From: Chamaea fasciata | Lineage: Eukaryota > Chordata > Aves > Passeriformes > Sylviidae | NCBI GenBank assembly: GCA_029207755.1 | Contig: JARCOQ010000005.1 | Location: 58,787,414 to 58,851,413, forward strand | Direction: 5' to 3' | DNA length: 64,000 nucleotides | Shown here: piece after piece, positions 1 through 12,800 of the stretch | How positions within the stretch are numbered: position 1 is the stretch's first letter | Layout of the letters: each line of letters starts with the position of its first letter | Made by a program: the position numbers and the translations under genes | Notes under the pieces: model-generated | Told to the model about the DNA's origin: nothing | What the model saw: only the letters and a program-made list of their open reading frames with translations | Database searches by the model: none

Positions 1-387
1 AAGTTATGAGATTTCTCTATCAGACTGTTAAGATAGTCAAGTTACAGCTGTTCATAATCTCTTACAAAGGAAATATGTGTGGCCTACAACTCTTGCAGCA
101 TAGATACAGACCTAAACCTGTGAACACCTGGGTATGTCTTTTTGCTATGCATTGTGTCTCACGCTGCCATCATTGAATGCAAGCGCTGTGTTCAAAGAGG
201 TTGACTCTTTCACTCTTAATATTTCTATTTAATTGTTGTCATTAGGGCTTTCTTACAGATTAAAAAGTTAACTCTTTTCAGAAATGAGTGATTTCAGACA
301 TGACTTCTTGCTTTATATTGAATGGCTGCTTCTTAAATACATTTCATAGGAGGTGTGTTAATTTTGCCTTGTAATCATAATTACCAT

Positions 388-421
388 TTTTTTTTCCCAA
401 AATGGATTTTGGGAAAAAAAA
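388..421. repeat. Perfect inverted repeat, 15-bp stem, 4-nt loop
   Basis: The left arm (388-402) is a T-run followed by CCCAAAA. The right arm (407-421) is its exact reverse complement, TTTTGGG followed by an A-run. The loop is TGGA at 403-406. The structure is simple and A/T rich at its ends, so it may be chance slippage rather than a functional hairpin. Confidence 0.85.
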
Positions 422-3400
422 TACCATCGTTGCAGTTCCAGCTCCCTCACTAGTGGTTCCCACTCCTTTACTTGTCTCCCAGTCTCTGTATGAGTAGACA
501 GGTCTGTGGTACATGTCTGCTGAGAAGATCAGAAGTAGCTGGAAAGGAATGGGGCTGTGGAAGTTTTCTGTCCAGTTCCCTGTGAGCCCCTGTGCCCCAC
601 CATGTGTTCCTGCCCCCCTGAAGAGCCCTCTCATCACCTCACCCACCCCAAACTTCAGATTATTCACTTGTGTGGCCCTGGTACAAGCAAAAGGGCAAAG
701 CCCTCTGGTGAGGGTTGGTGTAGATGGCTGGTGGAGAAGTGGGAACACCTTCAAACTACCACAAAAGGAGAAGCTGATGGATTCTTTCCCACCTGGGCAT
801 CAGCAGGCAGGTCACTGTTTCACAGCTCTCCTCGGTATCAGACAATCTGTCATTTGCAAAGGCAATTAAAACGTGCAGCACAAGAGCCTGCTGAGCTGAG
901 CAGAGGGAGGAGAGCACAGGTTCTATGAGATGAGTGTGGCCAGGAGCTGTCAGAGGAGCTGGCATTGCTCCCCGAGTGATGTCAGTGGCAGAGAGCTGCA
1001 CGGAGGTGCCTGCAGAACATCAGGCTGCTTATCTCATTTGGAGCCCATTCTTGCTGAGCTACAGGAAAGGTCACACTCTTCACTGCTGCATTAGGATTCC
1101 TTCAGACCCTGCCAGTGGCTGCGGGTGGATATGGAAGGGAAAAAAAAGAAATGAAACCTGAAGCCAGCCTTGGAAAGAAGGGGAATTCAGCCACAGTGTG
1201 TTACTGCACTGAGAATGCAATGTTTGCCAAATACATCCAGCTGCTTTTCCACTAGCAGAAAAACCACAGGGAAAACAAGCCTTCGCTGTTGCTGTCAGCT
1301 GATGAGGTTATTCCTGTGGTTCCCACTGAGAAGTCTGGGGCTGGAGTTCCTGGAGTCCCTTCTTGCTTGTATTACCTTGTGTTGCCAGGGGTGTTACAGT
1401 GGCGGTAAGCTTCCATCATTTGCATTTCCCCTTAAAAATAGCAAGGCTAGTGACAAGGAGATGAAAGAGAGAGGGAAAAGATTTCAGCTTGGTCACCTCT
1501 GCTTCCTTGGTAATGGTGAGAGACTTTTTTTAGGAGAAGTCGAACAGCTTGGGGTTCTTGAAGGCAAAGTTTCATGAGGTCCTTCAGACTGTGTTCTCTA
1601 CTACCCTTTTGCAGGGGAAGGACACTGTTTTCAAACTAACAACTCTATCTCTCTCGACTTCTTGGTGTATCTCGAATATGCCTCTTCTAATAAATGGGGA
1701 AAAAAGAAATTAACTTTCTCTCAGAATTTAGATGATACTTTGACCAGTCCCTCCTTCAGCAAAGCCACTCTTATATAATAGCAAATAGTGAGATTTCATT
1801 TCTGTTTTCTGATATAATACATTTTTACTTCACAATAATGTGGCACAGCAGTTGAATTTTCAGTGCCAGTGTAAATAGTTCCTACCTGATATTACCAATG
1901 ACTACATGATACTCTGACACATCTCTAAAGCTCACCTGCTCTCTCAAGTATTTGGTGTTCCCTAATAAAGCCTGAGGAAGGTCTCAACCTAAAGGAAATG
2001 AATTCAAGGCAAAAGTGTTTTGGATATGTATTTGTTTCTTTAGGCTGCATGAGAGCATCAAGGGTAGAGTGAAGCTGGGAGCAGGATAGAGCCCCCACAT
2101 CCTCAAGTCTCTGAAATGCTTGCAACCAAATTGCAGTACTGATCTGTGAATTTTAACTGGGTCACTGAGAGCCATTTGAATGCTTCATGCTCTGCTCTTC
2201 CAAGTAATTGCAGTTGAAGGATTCATTTTAATGTTAATTTTCCCACTTAGATGTTTGAAGCTGAGCTTGGAGTTATGCAAAAAAGAGGCGTATCTCGATC
2301 TGTTTTGAATCTGAAACTAACCAAGTGTCAGTATAAAACCAACCCCACATTAAAACTTTACAAATTAGAACTTTTTGCATTGTGCTTTTGAGGTGGTGAG
2401 TGACATGGTTTTCACTTTAAAAGTTATTCTGTCTTAAAAAAGAAATTGATAAGTTCTTTTAAGAACCATAGAAGAACGTGGTCCCTCACACATTCATGTT
2501 TAAAATTCTGGTTGTTTCAAAGCAGAGACTGCATGTTTACACTGCTTCATCTGACCCGCATTCCATCCACCTTGTCTGTTCTTTTTTTCCTTCTCTATAA
2601 TTTTTTTTTTTCATCTTTTTCCAGAACATGGCTCCTAAGATGAGTCCTGACACCTCCAGACATTAGAACTGACAGGATCTTTAGGAAAACCAAGAGAAGC
2701 TTTGTGATGATCGAGTGAGATTTAAAGCTGGGAGTTGGGGCTCCTGGCTACTTCTCCAGTCTGCACCCCAAAGAAAAAAGGAGAGTGATTATCGGGCTCA
2801 GGGTATCCTCCCCGTGTTCTGGTGGTGTAAAAGGGGAATTACAGCTACGAGGAACTTCAGCAAAGCGAAGTGGCAACCAACACAAGTGTTTCAGCGGCTG
2901 TTTCCCCTCCCTACGCAGCCCCGAGGGCGATGCAGTTCCAGATTGCACTTTCCTGTAGAGTCTGGCAAAGCTCTTTCTCTTGGATGGGGATTACTCTGCT
3001 GGCTTCGCAGTAACGCTGAGCTGATCGTGTGTTAAAGCCCTTGAGGGAGAACAGCCACTTCTCCAAAAGAAGAGAAGCAAATTCCATAGACAAAGGGGCT
3101 TTGTTATGTAAAGAAGAGCCTTTGCCAGCTGGCCACTGAGAAGAGGCAGCTTCAGATGCGCTTGGCATGCTGGTGGAACGGCTCTTGAGGCAGTGGGACA
3201 GCCTTAGAGCAGAACTATCAGGAGTGGAGTTGCAGTGGTCACTGATGGCAAAGTGGGAGGGACGAGTGCGATTGTTGGGATGGACAGAATGAGGAGAGGC
3301 TCTGAAGAGAAGGAAAAAGCAGCTGAATTGGATTAAGGGTTCAATGCAAATGGTAGTCTTTGAATGACCAGGCAAGAGATGTGACTTCAGAGAAAATGAT

Positions 3401-4423
3401 AGCTGGACAGTCAAGAAGACCAGTAATCGAATGATACAGATTTTATTGCAGAAATACGCAGCAAAAGAATGTAGTTTTAGATATGATTTATTAAAATGAG
3501 CTGGGAAGCATCCCAGTTTAAAGAAGCTTTTTATAGAGGAGGCAGCCCACATATTGCCTATCCAATTAACAAGAGAGATTTGTGGACATAGGATGTGGGA
3601 ACTGGCAGCCACAGGGTGAATGGAAGTGTGTCTGTAAATCACATTTTGACAAGCGAGGGAGAAGGCCTGGCTCATCACAGCCAGTCTGCTGTCTCTGTCT
3701 CTTTTTCTTCTAATCCAGAACTGAAGTGTTTGTCCCTTCAAACAGCTGTCCTGCTTTTGCTTCTTTTGATGCTGTGAAGTTCATCAATATTCATCAGAAC
3801 TGGAGAGAGAGAGAGACTAATTTTCAGCAGAAGCTGCTGAATGATGCACTGGCAACAAGGCCAGATCCCTTGCCTTTTGGCATCTCCCACCCCGGACACT
3901 TACCATCCCACCACAGTGCTGCTGGCTGGAGGAGCTCTGCCAAGGATTCAGATGTGATGCCCACACTAATCCTACCAGCTCCCAGTGAGAGTGCAGGAAA
4001 ATCTAAGCAAGCTTGCAAGGTGATGGGCAGACACTTTAAAGGGTGTGCTGTTGTGTCCAGCCTGTTGGCCAAAGGAAGCTGTTGCAGTGCACCCCCACAT
4101 TTTAACAGGTGTTCTCATATTAGGAAAAGAGTTTAAGCCTCACCCCAAACTTATAAGGAAGATGAACCAGAAACTTCTATGTTCTTCTCACCATAACTGG
4201 CCCAGTGCCAGGACAAAAGCACCTGTTGGACCCTTGAGTTGTTCCTCAAGAAATGTAGCTATTTTCTGTTGGGCAGCATGCCAAAAACACCTCCTCGATC
4301 GTTGTACACTTCAGAGGGAGCAGAGAGATTCTCAGGGCATTTTCAGGGTGTCTTAGCAGGTGCAAGGGACCTCCCTGCACTGTGCATGGCTTTTTTTTTT
4401 TGTTTTGTATAGTTTGTTATTTT

Positions 4424-4439
4424 TGCTTTAATTAAAGCA
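4424..4439. repeat. 16-bp perfect palindrome
   Basis: The sequence TGCTTTAATTAAAGCA equals its own reverse complement and has the homeodomain-like core TAATTA at its centre. It lies in a T-rich stretch without coding sequence. Any binding function is inference only. Confidence 0.8.
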
Positions 4440-5867
4440 TTTTTGCTTTTTCAAAACACCTCCAATCACGCTGTCTTGCTGATTTTTCTTAAGCCATTTC
4501 TAGAAGGTTGCTGGCAACCCTCAGAGGGTGATGAACCTTCGTGGGGCTAATAGCATGCTGGTGTCATGCAAAAGTTCATCAGAAAGCCTTCACAATTCTT
4601 TAGAGAACTTGTCAATTAGCTGGTTGGATTATCTTTTTTTTTTTTTTTTTTAAATCAATTATTATGGTTATTTAGTTTTTAAGTAGAAATTAAGTTTTTA
4701 AACCTGTGAACTTCTTCAAAGTTCTGGTCTGAGCAGACCAATTCACATTGATCTCGTTCTATGAAGAGGCTCCCTAGCTATTAAAGATGATAAAGCCTCA
4801 GTACTTGTTTTAGGATTTGCTAATGTTGTTTAGGTGATATGTGCACAGCTCCGTATTGGGGATGAGAGTGTAAAAGGAGCTGAAGAGCCTGTTTCAAAAG
4901 CATCACTGTCACTCAGGGGAATGGCAGTTGTTATAGATCTGCAGAGATTTGTCACCCTGGGAAGAGAAGCCGTGGGAAGTGTTGGGCAGAGACACCTTGC
5001 AAGCCTTGCAAGACAACTCTGTCACAGCAGCAGAAACCAAGCCAGCTCTGAAGCTGTTGGTTGCACCATTCAGTGCTTTCACTAAGCAACCGTGATGAGC
5101 TGGGATGGTGAGTTCAGGGACAGCAGCTCCATTGAGCAATGTCACCCTGAGCCCACAAGACTCTTGCTCCTCATGATGGTTTTACTTGCACTGGTTTGCT
5201 TCAGATTTGGGGCTTGGGACCCTGTTTAGACTCTGCTGGTGTCTATGGGTGCCACAGGTGAATGTCTACTTATTATTCCCTGGGCAATGACAAATTACTT
5301 GGCTTTTGCCAGGTCTGGCTGATCCGTGCTTGTTGTGGCAGATCAGAAGTGATTCCAGACTTAACACATCTGTTCCTTCTTCATCAATTTGCCACTGCTC
5401 CCTGCCGAGGAGAGTGAAATCTCACAGCTGAGCTGAGAGCAAGGTAAACACTTCATTATTTCTTTACTATAAGTAACTTTTTTTTTTTTTTCAGGAGGCC
5501 CTCTATACCAACCAAATTAAGAAATTTCTTCTATGCATTCAGTATCAGTCCAAAACGCTGATTTGCTCTTGGAGTTTCCAGTGAAACTGTGCCCTCAGGC
5601 TGTAGCTAAGTGAGTTCAAGTAGCTGTTGTGAGTACCCCAGAGTCTGAAGTTTTACATTAGATACATACTTACCTTACAGAACTGGAACTATTCATGGAA
5701 CAACAATATTTTTCTCCACTTAAAAATCTTTATCAGATGGAGATTTCCATAATTCTGCATCCATAAACACAGAGAAAGACAGAAACTAATCCCCAAATGG
5801 TTAAGTTCTTTCTGTGACTGTCTGATATTCAGGGATCTCATTTTGGGAAGGACATGCAAAGCTTCTG

Positions 5868-5868
<1 letters not shown>

Positions 5869-5910
<42 letters not shown>
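5869..5910. repeat. Poly(T) tract, 42 bases
   Basis: An uninterrupted run of T. On the minus strand it is poly(A). The sequence next to it shows no processed-gene copy that I can recognise, and bird CR1 elements do not end in poly(A), so it is best read as a mononucleotide repeat. Its assembled length may not be exact. Confidence 0.95.
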
Positions 5911-5911
<1 letters not shown>

Positions 5912-6319
5912 GTCAGATCCATTTCCCACCAATCCAGATTTGCTATGGGTTTGGGATGTAAATGTGAAACTGACCCAGCATCACTGAGATTTGCGTGGTT
6001 TCATGTCTGAGTTGGACTTGCCTTTGGCAGATGAGCCCTTGCAGCTGATCCAAACCCATTCAGAAGCTCAGCAGATGCTTCTCTGAGCCTCTTCTGTTTT
6101 TTAAAATGGAAACGAAGCATAAAACCAGGTGCTTTCTCTGCTGTCCTGAATTATGGATTTTATTCTTCTTGTTAAAACACATCTGACACATCTTCTAGTT
6201 GATCATTTTCAAATGTGACAGAGTGTAAAACACCAAGTCCTGCCTGACAAATGTTGCTGGGACTTCAGAAACTGCTCTTTTTTTCTAAGGCTCTGGTCCA
6301 GTTCTCTTGATTTCAATAG

Positions 6320-6335
6320 CAATTGAATTCAATTG
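6320..6335. repeat. 16-bp perfect palindrome
   Basis: CAATTGAATTCAATTG is self-complementary, and a related GAATTCAAT motif recurs about 15 bases downstream. There is no coding sequence around it and no function can be assigned. Confidence 0.8.
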
Positions 6336-9300
6336 AGGGGGACTGAATTCAATCAGCAGCAAGTGAGGGCTCTGTGTGCTGCAACACTGCAAAAAACCCC
6401 TGAAATTAGTCATGGACTTTGCAGAAAACTTGCACCCTGCGTTATGCAGGAGTTCCAATAAGAAGATCTTAGAAGTTGCTTTTAACCTAATTCTTGAGGA
6501 AAAAGGAACCCACAGTTTTGAGATTAACCATCAGAGGATGTTTTTACAAAAAGTTTTCTGAGGAGGCAGAACCCTCCTCTAATTATCTGGTCTGAAAATA
6601 TCAACAGGGTTTTCTTTTTTTTTGTTTTGTTTCCTTTAAAAAAGAAAAAAAAATGAAGGTGCCTTTAAAATGGTAAAACCATTGCCACCATGCCTGCAGG
6701 TTTGCAAAAATTAAGGGGAAATGGGCTGCCATATCCCAGATATTCCACAGGGTATTTGGACATAATAATGTAATGACAGGTTTTGCATTTATCAAGAAAT
6801 GATCACCTTAATACTGAGCTAAAATGCTAAGTGGAGAAAAAACGATTACTGTCTCAACTGACCTGAATCTGGCAGGATTCTTTGTTGTTTGTGGCTTGTA
6901 TTGTTGAAATTGTTTTCCAGCTTCCAGAACTATGGATTCTCTGCAAGCTGAGCTCATACAAGGAAGGCCAATTGCAGGAAAGGAAAACCTATTGCAAACC
7001 CATCTGAAGGCAAAAAGTTGGGACCTCTGGCTTGCAGCAACTTACAGGAAAACCACCATGGTTTTGTTTGCAGTGATTAAAGGTGAGCATCTTAGCCTTG
7101 TGTGGGATTTCTTGCCTTTGAAATGCATTTAGTTAATTACTACATCCTAATTTATTTTCTACTGTGCAATAAGCCTTGCTGTTTATTCCAGCAGCAGAGA
7201 ATAGGAAGCACAAGAATTTTCAGTGGCAAAGCTTCAACTCTGGCAAAATTTTTTTGCAATGTTAAATCACAGAATCCACAAGGGAGGTGGCATAATCGCA
7301 AAATGCTGTTAAAAATGGTGCTGTATTTTATATGGGCTTCAAGCACCTCTCATAATATTTGCAGATAATCCCAATTTGCCAATTTGTCAAATCATTATTC
7401 TCCATCTGTGTTACCCAGTGATAACCAAAGAGATTTTTAATCCATTTTTATCAACATTAGTGAGTTCATCACAAATATGTTGAAAAAACAAAATGCAAGC
7501 AGAGTGAAGACAATCTATTGTTATTCCAGCATGGACTCAAACCTGCAAATTAAAATGTTACCAACTGCAAATTAAAAAGTTAAGGTCTTCACTTTAGAAA
7601 TACAGGGAAGTGATCTGCCTTTGGACACCACTATCCACATATATTTTAAAATTTTTTTTCTATGGTTAGTCATCATGGGAATATTTTGTCTGGCACGAGA
7701 CAATTTCATATAATTGGGTGCATAAATGAAAAGTCAGGGGTTGCAATTAGGATTTCACTCATGCCAAACAGGCTACCTCAAACCAGTATGAGAACATGGC
7801 CTTAGACCCACAAATGGCAGGCACTTTTCTGTCCCTGGAGAGGAGCTAAGTAGAAGTTTAAGCCTTTTTTCCATGGCCTAGATGCAGACAGACATCTACA
7901 CACGTCCTCTCCTCACAGAGCAGGAGCCACTTCAGCAGTGCAACAGAAGTTCTTTTAAGGAGCAGGAGGAGAAAGATAGGTGGGAATGAAGGAGACCTCT
8001 GTGCTGTGCCTTAGAACTTTTGGGTTCGGACAATAGTGATGTTAAGTAGCACTTTTTGCATTAGCACCGGGAACCTGAAAGAGACCCGGGCCTTCCACTG
8101 GCACATATGTTGGATAAGGTTGTGTCCTCATAGCATCCTCTTCCCGAGCTGCACTATTCCAGCTGGACACTAGAGAGCTCCTTGTACCAAAAACAGCTCA
8201 GCAGTGCGAGGGGAAACTCCCTGAGAGGCGCCTTCCAAGCAGTCCCCCCTTTCCAGGGGAATTTTACTTGGGTTTTATTATTGTGTTAAAAATTAATATT
8301 CTCAAGGGAAAGCTGTCTTTGCCAGAGCGATGGCTGCAGCTGTAACTCCACACCTCCTACCCCCACCAAGACAGATTTTGCAGTTGTAACTTGGAAACTA
8401 ATTACACAGATAGCAAAAAGTAAATCAAATGCTGCCAGCTTGGAAATTATAATTAAGTTTTCCTTGCAATAACAAACACACTCAATATGTGATTTATTAT
8501 GACTATTGCTGTATTAATGATAGTAATAGTCTATGTCATGCACCTATGCAGAGTACATGTTTTCATTTAAATTGCCAGATTACAGTCCAAGATGCAGGAT
8601 GAATTCTAACTAGCTCTCTGCAGTCAGTCTGCTGATAACCTTAAGCCTTACAACACACAAGCTATTGCCAAACACTACTCTATTAGCAGGCAATAAAGCA
8701 GGACGAAGACTGGGTCTACTTTTTTCCATTAGCTGTGTTTGACCTGTCCCCCGCAGTTGCCTTTACCCTATCAATCTCTTATTCAAAATCAAAACAAAAT
8801 CCCCTATGCTGTCACTGTAAGGGCATATTTCACTGCATCCCTGCTTTGCAGCCTCTGACACAAGCACAGGCTGCTGCAGGATGCTGTAGAGAAGTAACAG
8901 TCCTATTCTGTTCCCATAGGGATTTTGCTCAAGGGTTGATTTGCAGTTAATCTTGTCCTGAGGTCAGCAGCGGGAGAGCACAGGATTTTAGTGGGAATGG
9001 CTCAGGATTTTGCCTCCCAAGCAAGTCCCACTCCTGTCTCAAAATACTGGAACATAAAGACTGAAGAAGTTTGTATGAAAACTTCAGAAAGGCTGGGGAA
9101 AGCCTTGTTCCAGCCCCTGCTGTGCACTGTAGCTGTGCTTGGCCAGGGCAGAGACAGAGCTGGCACTCCTGGGACCTGTAACTGCAGTCCTGTTGAGAGG
9201 TCGGTGTCTGTGCTGCTGGTGGCACAGCCGGGAGACCAGGCTGGCACAGCTGGCAGGGTGGTGCCCAAAGCTGGAGGCTTGCTGTTGCAGTTGCTTAGGG

Positions 9301-9614
9301 ACACTTTCAGTTAGATGGACCAATTCATTATGAATGATAATGTTCCAGATCCGATTAGATTACTTGCAGGCAGTCTGGCAGGGCAAAAATACTCATTGCT
9401 GTCTTTGCCTGGATGTTGAGGAGGATTTTCTGCAGGAATGAGTCAGATCTGATTGGGTTTATGTAGAAAGCCAAGGAATCAGTTTTGAGTTCTGAGGAAG
9501 CTTCTCTTCCAGGACAAGTTGACCGTGTCAGTGACAGTGAACTGAATTCTGTTGTGAACACCTTGTCACTTGGTTTCCAAAACTAGCATGTGACAACGAT
9601 GGCTGAAAGATGAA

Positions 9615-10042
9615 TGTTGCATCGTACAACAGCATGTCCCTGAGAGCAACCTGTGCTTTTGGGGCCTGGAGAAAGGCTGATGATAAAGGTGAGGAGACGG
9701 GCTCCTGTTTGGAGATCCGAGGGCTGTTTTATTCTGGCACGCGCACACACAGATGGAGAAACAGCCTCGAATGTAGACCAGGGACGAGAACAGAGATCGG
9801 GCCAAGGGCACAGGGTTATAAACAAGAAAAATTGGGTGGTTCTGAGGGTCAAGGTCCAATAAGGATAGGGGAAAATGGTGCAGAGGGGTGGCTAGGAACC
9901 GGGGGGACTAATAGGATCCCAGGGGCAGGGTACTGCAGCAAAAATAACCCAATGGGGCCCAAGGGAAGGAAGAACATTCTAGGAGGGGTGAATATATGGT
10001 GAACAGGGGCTGAACAGGGTGACATAACTTAACAAACCAACA
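9615..10042 (-). mobile_element. Solo LTR of an endogenous retrovirus
   Basis: Read on the minus strand, this stretch has LTR layout: TG at the start, a TATA-like TTTATAA at 9822-9816, a perfect AATAAA polyadenylation signal at 9733-9728, then an R/U5-like stretch ending in CA. The ends form a 5-bp inverted repeat, TGTTG...CAACA, as in the LTR at 12801-13073. The flanking six bases (GATGAA left, GAACAA right) match at only four positions, so the exact boundaries are tentative. An alternative is about 9678-10094, flanked by AAGGC and AAGCC. I see no primer-binding site, polypurine tract or gag/pol/env frames beside it, which fits a solo LTR left by recombination. Family assignment needs a repeat library. 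Confidence 0.68.
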
Positions 10043-12794
10043 GAACAACGAAACCTAAGAGATATTAACATGTAGCTGCAAAGCCCCATGGGAGGAAGGT
10101 TTTCCTCACCCTAATCTGTAGGCGTGTTTCTGCCTGGTTGCATTGGTCCTTCCAGGGTTGAGGCATAATTATCCTGGTGGCAGGCCCCTGGGCCTCCACA
10201 GATGAAATCTACTGCTTGTTTCTTTCTTCTTTTCAACCCACATCTTCTGAAAATGTGTAGATAACTGGAAAGAAAGGGGATTTTCAGTGTAGGGCAGCTC
10301 CAAAGAAGGTCAGTGTGGGAGGTGAGAGGCTGCCTTTTGATTCTTTTGAAATCCTCTCTTAGGAGCTGCACTCTGTGAGCCTGCCATTCCACAGCCCATA
10401 CTCTGGCTCCCATACATGGCAGAGCCAGTCCCTAGCATGGCACTTATCAGCTACCCTCCTAAATGATCTTGAGCTATCTGGAGGATTCTCTCCTAGTTTT
10501 GTGAACAGAGGGCTCATAATGATAGAAAATGTAACAAAACCCAGCAGCAACTTGCTGAACTGGAGCTAACAAAATGAGAGGGTGTGGTGAAGTCAGAGCT
10601 AGCGGTCTCTTGCAAAACCCCGTTTCTCAGAAAATTGTGTTTTATTGTTTCCATCCCTGGGAGCTCACATTACACCCCAGCTAAACCTAACAGGGCCCTG
10701 CCATTCATCAGGCAGTTTTATGGCATGACAGGAGTCTGAAAAATTAGAAGCCAGTTAAACAAATTAAAAAATTTAATAGAATCCTCTGTCTGCATCTCGC
10801 AAAAGAATGAAGGAAATGCCTTGGGATATCTTTTTCTCATAGGGAGGATCATACTGGCCTCCAAAAGGCAGCAACATCAAGGTGGCCACTGGAGAGAGAA
10901 AGAAAATCTTGCAAAATTTTATGAAGGAAATGAAAAAGTGATTCCTGTCAAGTCACCCCTCATAAGTTCGTCTTTTCTCATCAACATCTCATAGCATGTG
11001 ATATTCAGAAACAGTGAAAACACTAGCTGTGGCTGTGGACTACTTTTCCCCTCTAATTTTATTTTGATTCAACTGTCCAGAGAGCAAATCTTTTGGGAGG
11101 TATCCAAGACTTCAACATCTAAGGAACTCTTTCTAGAATCTAAATATAATAGCTCTGCCAATTTAGCTGACACATGTGGTTATTTCAGTGACAAGGAACT
11201 CTGGAACCTTCTAATCCCTTTCTCAAAAAAGAAAACAACCCAACAAAAACAAAAAACCAACCCCCCCCAAAAAAAACCCCCAAAAAACCCAAACAAACAA
11301 CCCCACAGCAAACAAAAAAAACCCACAACAAAACCAAAACACAAAAACAAAACAAAAGGTCCAAAATGAAAAATAACCCACTCCCAGTATTGCTTTATCT
11401 ATCTCCCCAATATGTTTTGGTATGTGGTCTTTGGGAAAATGGGTCATTTAAAATCATTGTAACAAACTGTTAGTGAATGGATGGTGATCCATAGGCTATT
11501 CCTTTCATCAAGATGTCACCCACTGTCACGTCTGACTAATAAGAGTTTATAGACCAGTGATGAGTGTAAGTGGTCTCAGTGACATGAATTCAAACTCAGC
11601 AGCTCAGCTTACTGCAGCTTAGTATGGATTAATTTCCCATGGCAGATGCCAGCCTCATGCCAAAAAAAGACTAACCCCCATCTTTATGATTTTTCTCTTC
11701 TTCACAATTGTCAATCTATGTAAGTACAGAGATAAAAAGAAATAGACCCAAATAACAAAGCATGGATTTCTGCAGCACTTCTTTGAAGTTGGGCTGTGCC
11801 TGAGTTTTCCTTTAGGCTCCTCTCCAGTCCTTTCCCTTATAAAAGTATTCATTTTTGTGTGTTTTCACCCTTTTTACCAATAGGTCTGTGTAAGCAGCAG
11901 TGATGCAAATGAAATTGGCTCTCAGGTAATTGATTTCTTTCTCTCTGTCTTTTTCCAGGGAAGGACTAAGAGTACAGAGGTGTAGCGTGGTTTGGTAGAA
12001 TGGCTTGTTTGCTATTATCTTTTTTATTTATACTGGAGACTGTTGGCGTTTTTGCCCTGGGATGGTGATATTGATGAGAGTCACAAAAATCCTTAAGTCT
12101 TGCAGAGAATCACTCATTATTCTTGAAGCAGCTTCCAGAGAAGCTCTGTCTCAGTGTATGTGACCTCTAACCTACAAAAGAAAAGGTTGCCTTGTGCCTG
12201 AGGAACAGAGCATTACAGCTGGGCCATGGAGCATCTCTGGAAGCCTCTGGACAGCACACAGGAAAAACTAAGAAGGAGCTAGGATGTGTCAGGGAGGTCA
12301 AACAAACCTGAGATGTGCCCCTGAATTTGATGTGATGTCTCAAGGATGGAAGGAAGGGGCAGGTGTAATGTGCTAGGAGTGGTCTACTAGAGGTGACAGA
12401 AAACCCTGCAGAGATGTGCTGCCAAGCAGGTTCAGTAACACTGAATTTGTTAGATTTGCTCCCAAACTGAGACTTGTCTTGGTTTCTGTGCTTTCCAGGC
12501 TGCCCAGAAAGCTTCCAGACTCCTATTGAGGGATCCTAGGAGTGTTTCAGCTCAACTGCAGACGGCTTTGGGCTGAAGCCATGGGAAATTTTGTAAACTC
12601 TAAACTAGGCAAAGCTCGGTACCTTGTTTTTCAAAATGTTTAGCAATAGAAATGCAAAGGTTAGAAGTTCTGCTGACTGAGAAGAAAGCTGGAGTGGAAT
12701 CAGGCAGAAGAAATTATCTGAAACATTGAAGGGAGTGTGAGTGGGCATAAGAAAGCAAGTGAGACTTCTCCTTGGGGAGACTGAAAGGAGGGAG
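10043..12794. other. Intergenic, no gene recognised
   Basis: No coding sequence or RNA gene is recognised between the two LTRs. The only distinctive content is the A/C-only tract at 11232-11357. The rest is ordinary AT-leaning sequence with short open frames in all phases. Confidence 0.7.
11232..11357. repeat. A/C-only low-complexity tract
   Basis: All of these 126 bases are A or C on the + strand except a single G at 11308. They form irregular CAAA, CCAA and CCCC blocks without a fixed period. The minus strand is correspondingly G/T only and gives spurious Phe/Gly/Trp-rich open frames. This is low-complexity DNA and not a gene. Confidence 0.9.
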
Positions 12795-12800
12795 TTCTTC
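12795..12800. repeat. Target site duplication, left copy
   Basis: TTCTTC lies directly before the TG of the LTR and is repeated exactly directly after its CA at 13074-13079. A 6-bp duplication is typical of alpha- and betaretrovirus-type (ERVK-like) integrases. Confidence 0.85.

Larger units (their letters stand above)
1..9614. other. Intergenic sequence upstream of TMTC1
   Basis: No gene is recognised in this stretch. Open frames are short, overlap on both strands and show no known domain or paired splice sites. The exception in length is a 276-codon minus-strand frame at 2911-3741, which matches no family I know. Visible structure is limited to simple DNA: a 15-bp stem hairpin at 388-421, T-runs near 4391, 4626-4650 and 5869-5910, and two 16-bp palindromes at 4424-4439 and 6320-6335. 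The sequence is AT-leaning and ordinary for vertebrate intergenic DNA. Conserved regulatory elements could be present but cannot be told from one sequence. Confidence 0.7.

Noticed and set aside
9735..10095. Host gene exon near the AATAAA on the minus strand
   Set aside because: The signal order TATA, AATAAA and matching TG/CA ends fits an LTR better than a gene end.
11223..11447. Phe/Gly/Trp-rich minus-strand frame
   Set aside because: Translation of the A/C-only tract.
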